64,000 nt of DNA from Arthrobacter ruber (GTDB lineage: Bacteria > Actinomycetota > Actinomycetes > Actinomycetales > Micrococcaceae). The notes below the pieces were generated by a model. That model saw only the letters and a list, made by a program, of their open reading frames with translations, had not been told where the DNA came from and did not search any database. The position numbers and the translations under genes were made by a program. Positions 49,493-58,328 of this stretch are shown here, piece by piece. Position 1 is the stretch's first letter, and each line of letters begins with the position of its first letter. Where the stretch lies: NCBI RefSeq assembly GCF_002954225.1, contig NZ_PPTH01000017.1, forward strand, positions 315,311 to 379,310, written 5' to 3'.

Positions 49493-50298
49493 GGTCCGCT
49501 GAGTTCCACGACGACGGGAGCGTGGTCGGAGGCGCCCTTGCCCTTGCGCTCCTCGCGGTCCACGAACGCGTTGGTGGCCCGTCCGGCCAGGGCGGGCGAG
49601 CCGAGGACGAAGTCGATGCGCATGCCCTCCTTCTTCGGGAACCTCAACTGCGTGTAGTCCCAGTAGGTGTAGAGCCCGGGACCCGGCGTGAACGGGCGCG
49701 CGACGTCGGCGAACCCGGAGTCCAGGAACGCCTGGAACGCGGCACGCTCGGGCGGGCTGACGTGCGTGTAGCCGCCGTTGACGAAGAGGTCGATGTCCCA
49801 CACGTCCTCGTCCTGCGGTGCGATGTTCCAGTCGCCCATCAGGGCGATCTGCGCCGCGGGGTCCTCCTCGATCCAGCGCTGGGCATGGCCCCGGAGGACG
49901 TCGAGCCACTCGATCTTGTACGGCATGTGCGGGTCATCGAGCGCGCGGCCGTTCGGCACGTACAGGCTCCACACGCGCACGCCGCCGCAGGTCGCGGCGA
50001 TGGCGCGTGCCTCCTGGACGGGCTCGGTCCCGGGCTTGCCGAAGGCGGGCTGGCCGGGGAAGGTCCGCTCGACGTCGTCGAGCCCCACCCGGGAGGCGAT
50101 GGCGACGCCGTTCCACTGGCTCAGGCCGAAGTGCGCCACCTCGAAGCCGCTGTTCTCGAACAGCTCCCAGGGGAAGTTGTCGTCCTTGCACTTGGTCTCC
50201 TGGATGGCGAGGACATCGACGTCGGACCGGTTCAGCCAGGCTTCGACGCGGTCGGCGCGGGCACGGAGGGAGTTGACGTTCCAGGTGGCGATCTTCAC
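49489..50298 (-). CDS. xthA: exodeoxyribonuclease III
   Basis: AP endonuclease/3'-5' exonuclease of 269 residues, close to the family length. Motifs of the EEP nuclease fold are intact: IATWNVNSLRARADRV, LAIQETKCKD (catalytic Glu), SLYVPNGRALDD, LMGDWNIAPQDEDVWD (Asp-x-Asn), RIDFVLGSPAL and the terminal GASDHAPVVVEL (Asp-His). It repairs abasic sites in the cytoplasm. GTG 50298 starts the conserved VKIATWNVNS. The downstream hypothetical gene overlaps its stop; nadE is 26 bp upstream on the same strand. Confidence 0.96.
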   Translation of the reverse strand: MKIATWNVNSLRARADRVEAWLNRSDVDVLAIQETKCKDDNFPWELFENSGFEVAHFGLSQWNGVAIASRVGLDDVERTFPGQPAFGKPGTEPVQEARAIAATCGGVRVWSLYVPNGRALDDPHMPYKIEWLDVLRGHAQRWIEEDPAAQIALMGDWNIAPQDEDVWDIDLFVNGGYTHVSPPERAAFQAFLDSGFADVARPFTPGPGLYTYWDYTQLRFPKKEGMRIDFVLGSPALAGRATNAFVDREERKGKGASDHAPVVVELSGP

Positions 50299-50324
50299 GG
50301 ACCCTACGTTACCAACGGCGGTGT

Positions 50325-51149
50325 TTACTCCCGCCACCACGAATCGAAGATGCTCACGGGCACCGTGCGCTTGTGCCGTGTGATCCAGTAGCGGTGCTCG
50401 ATCGCCTTCGCGGCGTCGGGGTCCACCTCGCGTCCCTCGAGGTAGTCGTCGATCTGCTCGTAGGTCAGCCCGAGCTCGTTCTCGTCGGCCCGGCCGGGGA
50501 GCTCGTCCAGGAGGTCCGCCGTGGGGATCTTGTCGTAGAGCGCGGCCGGTGCCCCGAGCTCCTTGAGCAGGGCGCGGTTCTGGCGTTTGTTCAGCCCGAA
50601 CAGCGGCAGGATGTCCGCGCCGCCGTCGCCGAACTTCGTGAAGAAGCCCGTCACGGACTCGGCGCCGTGGTCCGTGCCGATCACGAGGAGGTTGTGCTGG
50701 CCGGCGACCGCGTACTGCGCCACCATGCGGGCCCGGGCCTTCGTGTTGCCCTTGGTGAAGTCGGAGATGCGCTCGCCGGTCGTCTCCGCGTACTCCTGCT
50801 GGAAGCCGTCGACGGCGGGGGCCACGTTGAACACCGTCGAGGTGCGGGGCTGGATGAAGGCGAGCGCCGCCTGGGCGTCCTCCTCGTCCTTCTGGACGTT
50901 GTAGGGGAGGCGCATCGCGATGAAGTCGGCGTCGACGCCCTCGGACCGCAGGTCGTCCACGGCCAGCTGGGCGAGCTTGCCGGCGAGGGTCGAGTCCAGA
51001 CCGCCGCTGATGCCGAGGACGAACCCGCGGGTGCCTGTGGACCTGAGGTAGTCCTTGAGGAAGCCGACGCGGCTCCGGACCTCCGCAGCCGGGTCGATGA
51101 CGGGCCGGACGCCCATCTCCTCGATGATCTGTGCCTGTAGTTCACGCAT
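50325..51149 (-). CDS. nadE: ammonia-dependent NAD+ synthetase
   Basis: NAD+ synthetase of 274 residues, the short ammonia-using form without a glutaminase domain. The PP-loop SGGLDS is at 48-53 ([21 protein letters not shown]). Other conserved parts are [58 protein letters not shown] and the C-terminal [11 protein letters not shown]. It converts deamido-NAD to NAD with ATP and ammonia. The ATG lacks a clear ribosome site. Probably co-transcribed with xthA. Confidence 0.96.
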   Translation of the reverse strand: MRELQAQIIEEMGVRPVIDPAAEVRSRVGFLKDYLRSTGTRGFVLGISGGLDSTLAGKLAQLAVDDLRSEGVDADFIAMRLPYNVQKDEEDAQAALAFIQPRTSTVFNVAPAVDGFQQEYAETTGERISDFTKGNTKARARMVAQYAVAGQHNLLVIGTDHGAESVTGFFTKFGDGGADILPLFGLNKRQNRALLKELGAPAALYDKIPTADLLDELPGRADENELGLTYEQIDDYLEGREVDPDAAKAIEHRYWITRHKRTVPVSIFDSWWRE

Positions 51150-51213
51150 GACCCCAACGCTACCCCGCTTCGATTTCTACGACGTTACGAAATCGGGGGG
51201 AACTCCGGCCGGA

Positions 51214-52242
51214 TCAGGCGGAATCGCGGATCACGAGCGAGGTGGGGAGCATCGTGGCCCGCTGTGCGGGCCTCCCCTCGATCAGGTCCACCAGGATCTC
51301 GGCCATCTTCTTCCCGAGCTCGATGATCGGGTGGTGCACCGTGGTCAGGGCCGGGGTCACCGAGGTGGCGAAGGAGTCGTCGTCGAACCCGACGACGGCG
51401 ATGTCCTCCGGGATGCGCAGGCCGCGGCCCTGGATGGCGGTGTACGCACCGGCCGCCATCTGGTCGTTGCCCGCGAAGACGGCGTCGAGGGGCGTGCCGC
51501 GGTCCAGGAGGCGATGCATGGCACGGGCGCCGGAGGCGAGGGTGAAGTCCCCCACCTCCACGAGCCCGTCCGACAGTCCCGCCTCCACCACGGCCGTGCG
51601 CCACCCCGCCAGCCGGTCGATGCCCGGCGGCATGTCCTGCGGGCCGGCGATGGTCGCCACATGCCTCCGCCCGCTGTCGGTCAGCTGCCGGGTGACGCTG
51701 TAGGCCGCCCGCTCGTTGTCGACCTCGACGTAGTAGCTCTCCCTGCTGCCCACGAGGGGGCGGCCGGCGAACACCATGGGCAGCGATCCGGAGAGGTGCG
51801 TCCAGGAGTGGTCGCTGCTGTGGTGGGACACCACCAGCACGCCGTCCACGTTGCCGCCGAGCAGGAAGCTGCGCGTCTTCTCCGGTTTGGACTCCGAGGA
51901 GATCACCATGTTGAGCGTGTACTCGGTGTCCGTGAGGAACAGCGCGATGCCCTGCACCACCGAGGCGAAGAACGGATCGGCGAAGACCTTCGACGTGGAC
52001 TCGGGGACGATCAGGGTGACGGCCTGCGCCCGGCGCTTGGCGAGCGACCGCGCCGCGCGGTTCGGCGTGTAGTCGAGCGCGAGGATGGCCTTCTTCACCG
52101 ACAGTGCGAGTTCGGGATCCACGCTCGGCGAATCGTTGACCACGCGGGACACGGTGGCCCGCGACACCCCGGCCAGGGCCGCCACCATCTCCAGCGTGGC
52201 CACCGGCCGGGGGGCGCCTGCGTCCTGCGTCGTCGTCATCAT
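51214..52242 (-). CDS. LacI family transcriptional regulator of the beta-glucoside operon
   Basis: Regulator of 342 residues. Helix-turn-helix at 16-38 (ATLEMVAALAGVSRATVSRVVND), hinge YTPNRAARSLAKRR, then a sugar-binding core (VTLIVPESTSKVFADPFFASVVQG; AVVGFDDDSFATSVTPALTTV). Last gene of a five-gene operon after the GH1 beta-glucosidase. The first codon pair is ATG ATG, with GGAGAAG spaced better for the second, so the true start may be one codon later. It very likely binds the two AGAGAGCGCTCTCT palindromes at the operon promoter. Confidence 0.92.
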   Translation of the reverse strand: MMTTTQDAGAPRPVATLEMVAALAGVSRATVSRVVNDSPSVDPELALSVKKAILALDYTPNRAARSLAKRRAQAVTLIVPESTSKVFADPFFASVVQGIALFLTDTEYTLNMVISSESKPEKTRSFLLGGNVDGVLVVSHHSSDHSWTHLSGSLPMVFAGRPLVGSRESYYVEVDNERAAYSVTRQLTDSGRRHVATIAGPQDMPPGIDRLAGWRTAVVEAGLSDGLVEVGDFTLASGARAMHRLLDRGTPLDAVFAGNDQMAAGAYTAIQGRGLRIPEDIAVVGFDDDSFATSVTPALTTVHHPIIELGKKMAEILVDLIEGRPAQRATMLPTSLVIRDSA

Positions 52243-52279
52243 CTTCTCCGAGGTTCCTCACGTATGGCTGAAGCCTACG

Positions 52280-53734
52280 TCAGGCACTCGACCTCGCGAG
52301 GCGCGCGGCGCCCGTGGCGGAGATGACGGCCTGGTAGGCCAGTGCGCTGTCCTTCACCGTCCGCTCGAACGAGGTGTAGTCCACCCTGACGATCCCGAAC
52401 CGCTTCCCGTACCCCCAGGACCATTCGAAGTTGTCGAGCAGCGACCACACGAAGTACCCGCGCACATCGGCACCCTCGTCGATGGCGTCGCCGACCGCCG
52501 TGATGTGATCGAGGATGAACCGCGTGCGCTCCACGTCGTGCACCGCGCCGTCGTCGCTGACGACGTCGTCGTACGCCGCGCCGTTCTCGGTGACGTACAG
52601 CGGCGGCAGGCCGGGGTACTCCTGTCCGAGCCGCACGAGGAGCCTGCGCAGCCCGTCCGGGTTGACCTCCCAGCCCATCGCGGTGCGCGGCAGGCCGCGG
52701 CTCGGGAACGCGAGGTCCTCCGAGCCGATCCAGCACGACGACGTCGGGCGGCTGGCGCCGCCGGAGTGGCCGTCGCCCCCGTCGGTGTCGGGGTGGCCGC
52801 TGATGAGGTCGTCGTGGTAGTGGTTCACGCCGAGGAAGTCGATCGGGGTCCCGATGACGTCGAGGTCGCCGGGGCGGATGACGTCCCGGATGCCGAACCG
52901 CTCCAGGTCCGCGAGGGTGTCCTCGGGGTACGCGCCCCGCAGGACGGGATCGAGGAAGATCCGGTTCTGCAGCGAGTCGAACCGGCGCGCCGCGTCCAGA
53001 TCCACCGGGTCGCTCGGATCCCGGGGGATGGAGTTGCTCAGGTTGAGCGTGATGCCGAGCTGCTGCGCGCCCCGGGCCCGCAGTTCGCGGACCGCCAGTC
53101 CGTGCGCGAGGTGCTGGTGATGGATCGCCGCGACGGCCGCCGTCGGATCCTGGCGGCCCGGGGCGTGCACCCCGGCGGCGTAGCCGAGGAGCGACGAGCA
53201 GAACGGTTCGTTGAACGTGGTCCAGTGCTCCACGCGGTCGCCGAGTGCGTCATGGACGTCGTTGGCGTAGTCCACGAAGCGGTAGGCGGTGTCCCGGTTG
53301 GCCCAGCCGCCCTGCTCCTCGAGGGCCTGCGGCAGGTCCCAGTGGTACAGGGTGAGCCAGGGGAGGATGCCGGCTTCGAGGAGTTCGTCCACGAGGCGCG
53401 AGTAGAAGTCGAGGCCCTCCGCGTTGGGTCCGCGGTCCCCGGGCCGCACCCGTGCCCAGCTCGTCGAGAAACGGTAGGAGCCGAGGCCGAGCTCCTTCAT
53501 GATCGCGACGTCCTCGGGCATGCGGTGGTAGTGCTGCACGGCGTCCTCGGGGGTGTCACCCGCCGCGATGGCCCCGGGTACGCGGGCGAACGCGTCCCAG
53601 ACCGAGTCCTCCTTGCCTCCCTCGTGGCCGGCTCCCTCGACCTGGGCGGCGGCCGTCGCGGAGCCCCAGAGGAAGCCGGCGGGCCAGGTCCTGGCGGTGG
53701 TGGTGTCGAGGTGGCGTGTCATGTCAGATGTCAT
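52280..53734 (-). CDS. GH1 beta-glucosidase
   Basis: Cytoplasmic glycoside hydrolase of 484 residues. GH1 landmarks are intact: FLWGSATAAAQVEGA at the start, the acid/base Glu176 in FNEP (174-177), LGVNHYHDDL, and the nucleophile Glu383 in VTENG (381-385), then GYFVWSLLDNFEWSWGYGKRFG, the usual substrate-binding stretch. It hydrolyses beta-glucosides such as cellobiose after uptake. Its ATG overlaps the stop of the second permease gene, tying it to the transporter. ATG 53734 is preferred; an internal ATG four codons later is possible. Confidence 0.96.
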   Translation of the reverse strand: MTSDMTRHLDTTTARTWPAGFLWGSATAAAQVEGAGHEGGKEDSVWDAFARVPGAIAAGDTPEDAVQHYHRMPEDVAIMKELGLGSYRFSTSWARVRPGDRGPNAEGLDFYSRLVDELLEAGILPWLTLYHWDLPQALEEQGGWANRDTAYRFVDYANDVHDALGDRVEHWTTFNEPFCSSLLGYAAGVHAPGRQDPTAAVAAIHHQHLAHGLAVRELRARGAQQLGITLNLSNSIPRDPSDPVDLDAARRFDSLQNRIFLDPVLRGAYPEDTLADLERFGIRDVIRPGDLDVIGTPIDFLGVNHYHDDLISGHPDTDGGDGHSGGASRPTSSCWIGSEDLAFPSRGLPRTAMGWEVNPDGLRRLLVRLGQEYPGLPPLYVTENGAAYDDVVSDDGAVHDVERTRFILDHITAVGDAIDEGADVRGYFVWSLLDNFEWSWGYGKRFGIVRVDYTSFERTVKDSALAYQAVISATGAARLARSSA

Positions 53735-54633
53735 CAGCCCTTCACTGCTCCTTGCATGATTCCGGAAATGAGTTGGCGTCCCGCGAGAACGAACAGCACC
53801 AGCAGCGGGAGGGTTGCCAGGACGGCGCCGGCGAGGACGATCGAGTAGTCCACGTACCGTGCCGACTGCAGTTGGCTGAGCGCCGTCTGCAGGGTGGGGT
53901 TGCCGGGACCGAGCACCAGCAGGGGCCAGAGGAAGTCGGTCCACGCGGTCATGAACGTGAACAGGCCCAGGATCGCCATCGCCGGCCGGGCCGCCGGGAG
54001 GGCGACGTGCCAGAAGGTGGAGATCATGGAGGCGCCGTCCATACGGGCGGACTCGATGAGCTCGTCGGGGATCACGTCCACGAGGTACTGGCGCATGAAG
54101 AACACGCCGAACGCCGTGACGAGCGTGGGGATGATGACGGCACCGATCTCACCGGTCCAGCCCAGCGTGCGCATCATCATGAACAGAGGGATGATGCCGA
54201 GCTGCGTGGGGATCGCCATGGTCGCGATCACGGCGACCATGAGCCCGTTGCGGCCGCGGAAGCGGAGTTTCGCGAACGAGTATCCGGCGAGGGTCGAGAA
54301 GATGACGACCGACACCGTGATGATCCCCGAGATCAGCACACTGTTGCCGAGCGCGAGCCAGAACGGGATGGTGTCGAACACCTCGCCGACGTTCGCCCAG
54401 AAGTTGCCTCCGGGGAACAGGGGCGGCCAGGTCTGCCCGAGGGCCTCGTTGGACCGGCTGCCGATGATCACCGACCACCAGAGGGGATAGGCGGAGGCCA
54501 GGAAGAAGGCCATCAGCAGTCCGTAGGTCAGGAATCCCGGCCGTCGGCCGTTGCCGAGCAGGCTGCGCCGCAGGGCACGTCCCCGGGCGTCCCGGGTGGG
54601 GGTGGGCCGTGGCCGTGTTCCGATGGCGGTCAT
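53734..54633 (-). CDS. carbohydrate ABC transporter permease, MalG type
   Basis: Permease of 299 residues with six helices and a basic, proline-rich N-terminus. The EAA-type motif is DELIESARMDGASMISTFWHVALP. ATG 54633 follows GAGGAGC and overlaps the stop of the upstream permease (ATGA). Works with the partner permease and the binding lipoprotein to import beta-glucosides; the ATPase is not in the operon. Confidence 0.92.
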   Translation of the reverse strand: MTAIGTRPRPTPTRDARGRALRRSLLGNGRRPGFLTYGLLMAFFLASAYPLWWSVIIGSRSNEALGQTWPPLFPGGNFWANVGEVFDTIPFWLALGNSVLISGIITVSVVIFSTLAGYSFAKLRFRGRNGLMVAVIATMAIPTQLGIIPLFMMMRTLGWTGEIGAVIIPTLVTAFGVFFMRQYLVDVIPDELIESARMDGASMISTFWHVALPAARPAMAILGLFTFMTAWTDFLWPLLVLGPGNPTLQTALSQLQSARYVDYSIVLAGAVLATLPLLVLFVLAGRQLISGIMQGAVKG

Positions 54634-55745
54634 CGCGTGCTCCTCGGGGTGGTGCCTGCTGGGGTGGCTGCCGGTTCCGCAGACCCGGGGGCCGGCGGCT
54701 GGGGACCGGCGGCGGGGAGCACGACGGCGGGGGCGGTGGAGCGCTTCCGGCGACGACGGCCGGCTCCCCTGCCCGGGGCGCGGCCCTCGCCGGTCGTGGC
54801 GATCCGCTGTGAGATCAGGTAGTTCACGAGGCCGAACAGGACGATGATGAGGAACAGAAGCCATGCGATGGTGGCTGCCTTGCCGAAGTTCGACCGGTCG
54901 AAGGCCATCTCCCAGAGGTAGAGGACGGTCGTCTGGAACTGCGCCGCGGTTCCCCCGGACGTCCTCGGGTCGAAGAGGCGGGGCTCGGTGAAGATCTGCA
55001 GGCCGCCGATGGTGGCGGTGATCACCACGAAGATCATGGTGGGCCGGATACTCGGCAGCGTGATGCTGAAGAAGCGGCGGAAGGTCCCGGCACCGTCGAT
55101 CGCCGCGGATTCATAGATGTCGCGGGGCACCGACTGCATGGCCGCCAGCAGGATCAGGGCGTTGTATCCCGTCCAGCGCCAGTTCACCATGGTGGCGATC
55201 GCAATGTGGCTCGGCAGCGTCTCGTTCGTCCAGAGGATCCTGTCGATCCCGAAGCTCTCGAGGATGTTGTTGATCAGCCCGTACTGCTCGCCGAACAGGT
55301 TCGCGAAGATCAGGGCGACGGCGACCGGGGTCACGATGTAGGGGAGCAGGATGCTCATGCGCCAGAACGTCCTGGCGCGGAGGTTCTGGTCCAGCAGTGC
55401 CGCTATGGCGGTGGCGACGATCAGCTGCGGGATGGTCGAGAGCAGGAAGATACTCAGCGTGTTGAACAGCGAGTTCCAGAAGAAGCGGTCCTGGAGTACC
55501 TCCTGGAAATTCCGCAGGCCCACGAAGTCGCCCTGCCCCTTGAGCAGGTGCCAGTCGAAGAGCGAGACGAAGAAGGTGTAGCCGAGGGGGAACAGGCCCA
55601 CCAGGGCGAAGAGGACGAAGAACGGGGCGATGTACAGGTACGGCGAGGCCTTCATGTCGAGGACGTTCAGTCGCTGACGGAAGGTGAGTGCGGGTTTCAT
55701 GGGGGCAGGACTACTGGCTGCCGGACGGTTCAGTGTCGTGGTCAT
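54630..55745 (-). CDS. carbohydrate ABC transporter permease, MalF type
   Basis: Permease of 371 residues with six main helices (ASPYLYIAPFFVLFALVGLFPLGY first). The EAA loop reads DIYESAAIDGAGTFRRFFSITLP. The C-terminal 45 residues are an unusual low-complexity tail (GRRRRKRSTAPAVVLPAAGP then Pro/Ala-rich) not seen in most relatives. Two starts are possible: ATG 55763 abuts an intercistronic hairpin that hides its ribosome site, so ATG 55745 with GGAGTC upstream is preferred. Confidence 0.88.
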   Translation of the reverse strand: MTTTLNRPAASSPAPMKPALTFRQRLNVLDMKASPYLYIAPFFVLFALVGLFPLGYTFFVSLFDWHLLKGQGDFVGLRNFQEVLQDRFFWNSLFNTLSIFLLSTIPQLIVATAIAALLDQNLRARTFWRMSILLPYIVTPVAVALIFANLFGEQYGLINNILESFGIDRILWTNETLPSHIAIATMVNWRWTGYNALILLAAMQSVPRDIYESAAIDGAGTFRRFFSITLPSIRPTMIFVVITATIGGLQIFTEPRLFDPRTSGGTAAQFQTTVLYLWEMAFDRSNFGKAATIAWLLFLIIVLFGLVNYLISQRIATTGEGRAPGRGAGRRRRKRSTAPAVVLPAAGPQPPAPGSAEPAATPAGTTPRSTR

Positions 55746-55764
55746 GTGGGTTCCAGACTCCATG

Positions 55765-55791
55765 GGGGCCTCCGGCGGTGCCGGAGGCCCC
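55765..55791 (-). repeat. intercistronic hairpin, perfect 12-bp stem with 3-nt loop
   Basis: GGGGCCTCCGGC pairs exactly with GCCGGAGGCCCC. It starts 14 nt after the binding-protein stop codon and ends 2 nt before the first possible permease ATG, covering that start's GGAGG. It is the counterpart of hairpin B in the other sugar operon. Confidence 0.92.
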
Positions 55792-55804
55792 GTGGCCGGT
55801 GCTG

Positions 55805-57127
55805 CTAGTTGTTCACGACGCGGTCGTTGAGAAGCGAGATCGCTTCCTCCCAGGCCTCGTCGGCCGTCCCTGTGCCGTTGTCCAGGATCTTCAGCGCGGG
55901 CGCGAAGACGTCCTCCTGGATCTCCGAGTCCTGCGGGCCCTTGAACTGGGCCACGACACCCTCGGCGCGTGATGCGAAGATCTCGCCGTAGGGCGCGTCG
56001 TTGAAGAGTTCGTTGGGAACGGCGTCCTCGACGATCTTCTGCTGGGCCTCGAGCGTGCTCGGGAAGTTGTTGGCGGCAGCGGACTGCTTCACCTGCTGCT
56101 CGGGAGCCGTCAACCAGGTGGCCAGCTTCGCGGCTTCAGCGGGATGCTCAGAGCTCTCGGGGACGGAGAGGAAGGCGCCACCCCAGTTGGACGCACCGCC
56201 CGGGAAGACGTCCGCGACGTCCCAGCCCGTCTCCGTTCCGCCGCCTGCGGACTCGAGCTGCTCCTTGATGGTGCCGAGCATCCAGGCGGGGCACACGTGG
56301 ACGGCGAAGGATCCGTCGACGAAGGCCTTGCCCTTGCCCCAGTCGAACTGCTTCTGGTTGGCGGACAGGCCGTCAGCGGTGCCGGCGGCGAGGAGGTCGA
56401 ACTGGGCGCGCATCGCCTCGTTGCCCTCGACGTTCAGCTCGCCGTCAGCGGTGTAGTAGCCCTCGTCCATCTGGTTGACCATGGAGTTCCAGACGAACGC
56501 CGACTGGTCGTACCAGGCCTTGCCGGTTGCTTCCTTGTACTGGCGGCCGAGATCGAAATAGGTCTCCCACGTGGCGTCGTCGCCGCCGAAGAGCTCGGCG
56601 ACCTCCTCGCGGTCCGTGGGGAGGCCTGCTGCCTCGAACAGCTCGCGGTTGAAGCACAGGGCCTGCGGGCCGATGTCCGTACCGAGGCCGATCACCCGGC
56701 CGTCCGGGTCGGTGCCCTGCTCGAACTTCCAGTCCACCCAGTTGTCCTTGACGTCCCCTGCACCGTACTCGTTGAGGTCCACGAACTGGTCGGACACCTC
56801 CATGATGGAGCCGAGCCAGCCCTCCTCGACCGCCACGACGTCGCTCAGGCCGGAACCGGCTGCGAGCTTCGTGAAGGCGTCGGTGCGGGCGTTCGCGCTG
56901 CCGTCGATGTTGTTGGCCTCGATGGTCACGCCCGGGTTCTGCTGCTCGTACTCGGCGTACAGATCGTCGTAGCCGAACTGTCCGAAGGTGGTGACGGTCA
57001 GATTGACCGGATTGTCGGCGCTGGCCGGCTCGTCGTTCCCCCCTCCGCCGCCGCAGCCCGACGCCACGATGGCCAGGGATGCGACGCCGGCGAGGGCGGT
57101 GATTTTCCTGAGTCGCGAGAATTCCAC
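55805..57127 (-). CDS. ABC transporter sugar-binding lipoprotein, beta-glucoside operon
   Basis: Family 1 solute-binding protein of 440 residues. Signal ends AIVASGC with Cys25 lipidated. Typical parts are FGQFGYDDLYAEYEQQNPGVTIEANN, SDVVAVEEGWLGSIMEVSDQFVDL, LGTDIGPQALCFNRELFEAAGLP and GGAFLSVPESSEHPAEAAKLATWL. The GTG at 57127 is chosen for the AGGAG 5 nt upstream. First gene of the operon; promoter with paired LacI operators upstream. With a GH1 enzyme in the operon, cellobiose or a similar beta-glucoside is the probable ligand. Confidence 0.92.
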   Translation of the reverse strand: MEFSRLRKITALAGVASLAIVASGCGGGGGNDEPASADNPVNLTVTTFGQFGYDDLYAEYEQQNPGVTIEANNIDGSANARTDAFTKLAAGSGLSDVVAVEEGWLGSIMEVSDQFVDLNEYGAGDVKDNWVDWKFEQGTDPDGRVIGLGTDIGPQALCFNRELFEAAGLPTDREEVAELFGGDDATWETYFDLGRQYKEATGKAWYDQSAFVWNSMVNQMDEGYYTADGELNVEGNEAMRAQFDLLAAGTADGLSANQKQFDWGKGKAFVDGSFAVHVCPAWMLGTIKEQLESAGGGTETGWDVADVFPGGASNWGGAFLSVPESSEHPAEAAKLATWLTAPEQQVKQSAAANNFPSTLEAQQKIVEDAVPNELFNDAPYGEIFASRAEGVVAQFKGPQDSEIQEDVFAPALKILDNGTGTADEAWEEAISLLNDRVVNN

Positions 57128-57170
57128 GATCACTCCTTTGTGTCTGTGTGAGCGACGGACGCCGACGGCG

Positions 57171-57184
57171 AGAGAGCGCTCTCT
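57171..57184. promoter_or_regulatory. LacI operator O1, AGAGAGCGCTCTCT
   Basis: Perfect 14-nt palindrome just downstream of the expected transcription start and 43 bp upstream of the binding-protein start codon. Confidence 0.85.
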
Positions 57185-57197
57185 GGATTGTGGGAAC

Positions 57198-57227
57198 ACT
57201 GTAAGTGCTGCAGGTCACAGAGGTCAA
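57198..57227 (-). promoter_or_regulatory. promoter of the beta-glucoside operon
   Basis: Minus strand: -35 TTGACC (57222-57227), 18-bp spacer, -10 TACAGT (57198-57203). It lies exactly between the two operator palindromes. Confidence 0.75.
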
Positions 57228-57240
57228 GAGAGCGCTCTCT
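57227..57240. promoter_or_regulatory. LacI operator O2, AGAGAGCGCTCTCT
   Basis: Identical 14-nt palindrome, 56 bp centre-to-centre from O1, touching the upstream edge of the -35. The pair brackets the promoter. Confidence 0.85.
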
Positions 57241-57266
57241 CAGATGCGGGAAGGGCAGGTGAAACA

Positions 57267-57304
57267 GCTCTGCCCACCCTGGAATGCTTCAGGGTGGGCA
57301 GAGC
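57267..57304 (-). terminator. strong hairpin terminator
   Basis: Perfect 15-bp arms GCTCTGCCCACCCTG / CAGGGTGGGCAGAGC with an 8-nt loop, then TGTTT on the minus strand. It separates the isomerase-type gene (stop 57330) from the downstream beta-glucoside promoter. Confidence 0.85.
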
Positions 57305-57329
57305 CGGGTCGGGGTGACGCGGGAGGCGC

Positions 57330-58328
57330 CTACTGGCTGAACGCGGCGTCGAACGAGGTCTCCGAGGGCGCGAAGTCGAAGCCCTTGAGGAAGGCGAGGG
57401 CCTCGGGCGCGCCCTGCAGGCGATCCATGCCGGCGTCCTCCCACTCCACCGAGATGGGCCCCGTGTAGCCGATGGCCGTCAGCGCCCGGAAGCTGTCCTC
57501 CCAGGGCACGTCCCCGCGGCCTGTGGAGACGAAGTCCCAGCCACGCCGGGGGTCGCCCCAGGGCAGGTGTGAGGAGAGGATGCCGTTGCGGCCTCCGCCC
57601 ATGCGCATCTTCGTGTCCTTGCAGTCCACGTGGTAGATGCGGTCCTTGAAATCGGAGATGAACGCCACCGGATCGATCTGCTGCCACATGAAGTGGCTCG
57701 GGTCCCAGTTGAGGCCGAAGGCGGGCCGGTGGCCGATCGCCTCGAGGGTGCGCTGCGTGGACCAGTAGTCGTAGGCGATCTCGGAAGGGTGGACCTCGTG
57801 GGCGAAGCGGACACCGCACTCGTCGAAGACGTCCAGGATCGGGTTCCAGCGGTCCGCGAAGTCCTGGTAGCCGGCATCGATCACGCTCGCGGGCACGGGC
57901 GGGAACATCGCCACGTACTGCCAGATCGAGGACCCGGTGAAGCCGACGACGGTGTCCACGCCGAGCTTCTTCGCGAGCCGTGCAGTCAGCTTCATCTCCT
58001 CCGCGGCACGCCGGCGCACGCCTTCCGGGTCGCCGTCGCCCCAGACCCTGGGCCCCACGATCGCCTGATGGCGGAAGTCGATCGGGTCGTCGCAGACGGC
58101 CTGGCCCTTCAGGTGGTTCGAGATGGCCCAGACCTTCAGGCCGTTGCGCTCGAGGATGTCCAGCCGGTCCTGGATGTAGGCGTCGTCGTCCCAGCGCCAG
58201 GCGTCCAGGTGGTCGCCCGATACGGCGATCTCCAGTCCGTCGTAGCCCCACTGGCCGGCGAGCTCGGCGACCTTCTCGAAGGGGAGGTCGGCCCACTGGC
58301 CGGTGAACAGGGTGAAGTTGCGGGTCAT
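57330..58328 (-). CDS. sugar phosphate isomerase/epimerase family protein
   Basis: TIM-barrel protein of 332 residues of the AP endonuclease 2/xylose isomerase-like superfamily. Metal-ligand-type positions are visible in GYDGLEIAVSGDHLD, VGFTGSSIW, RFAHEVHPSEIAYDYWST, FGLNWDPSHFMWQQIDP, YHVDCKDTKM and ISVEWEDAGMD. Several actinobacterial and planctomycete relatives sit beside Gfo/Idh/MocA dehydrogenases, as here: its ATG overlaps the stop of that gene (ATGA) with GAGGAGA upstream. The pair probably oxidises and then isomerises or cleaves an uncommon sugar or inositol derivative. Confidence 0.88.
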   Translation of the reverse strand: MTRNFTLFTGQWADLPFEKVAELAGQWGYDGLEIAVSGDHLDAWRWDDDAYIQDRLDILERNGLKVWAISNHLKGQAVCDDPIDFRHQAIVGPRVWGDGDPEGVRRRAAEEMKLTARLAKKLGVDTVVGFTGSSIWQYVAMFPPVPASVIDAGYQDFADRWNPILDVFDECGVRFAHEVHPSEIAYDYWSTQRTLEAIGHRPAFGLNWDPSHFMWQQIDPVAFISDFKDRIYHVDCKDTKMRMGGGRNGILSSHLPWGDPRRGWDFVSTGRGDVPWEDSFRALTAIGYTGPISVEWEDAGMDRLQGAPEALAFLKGFDFAPSETSFDAAFSQ

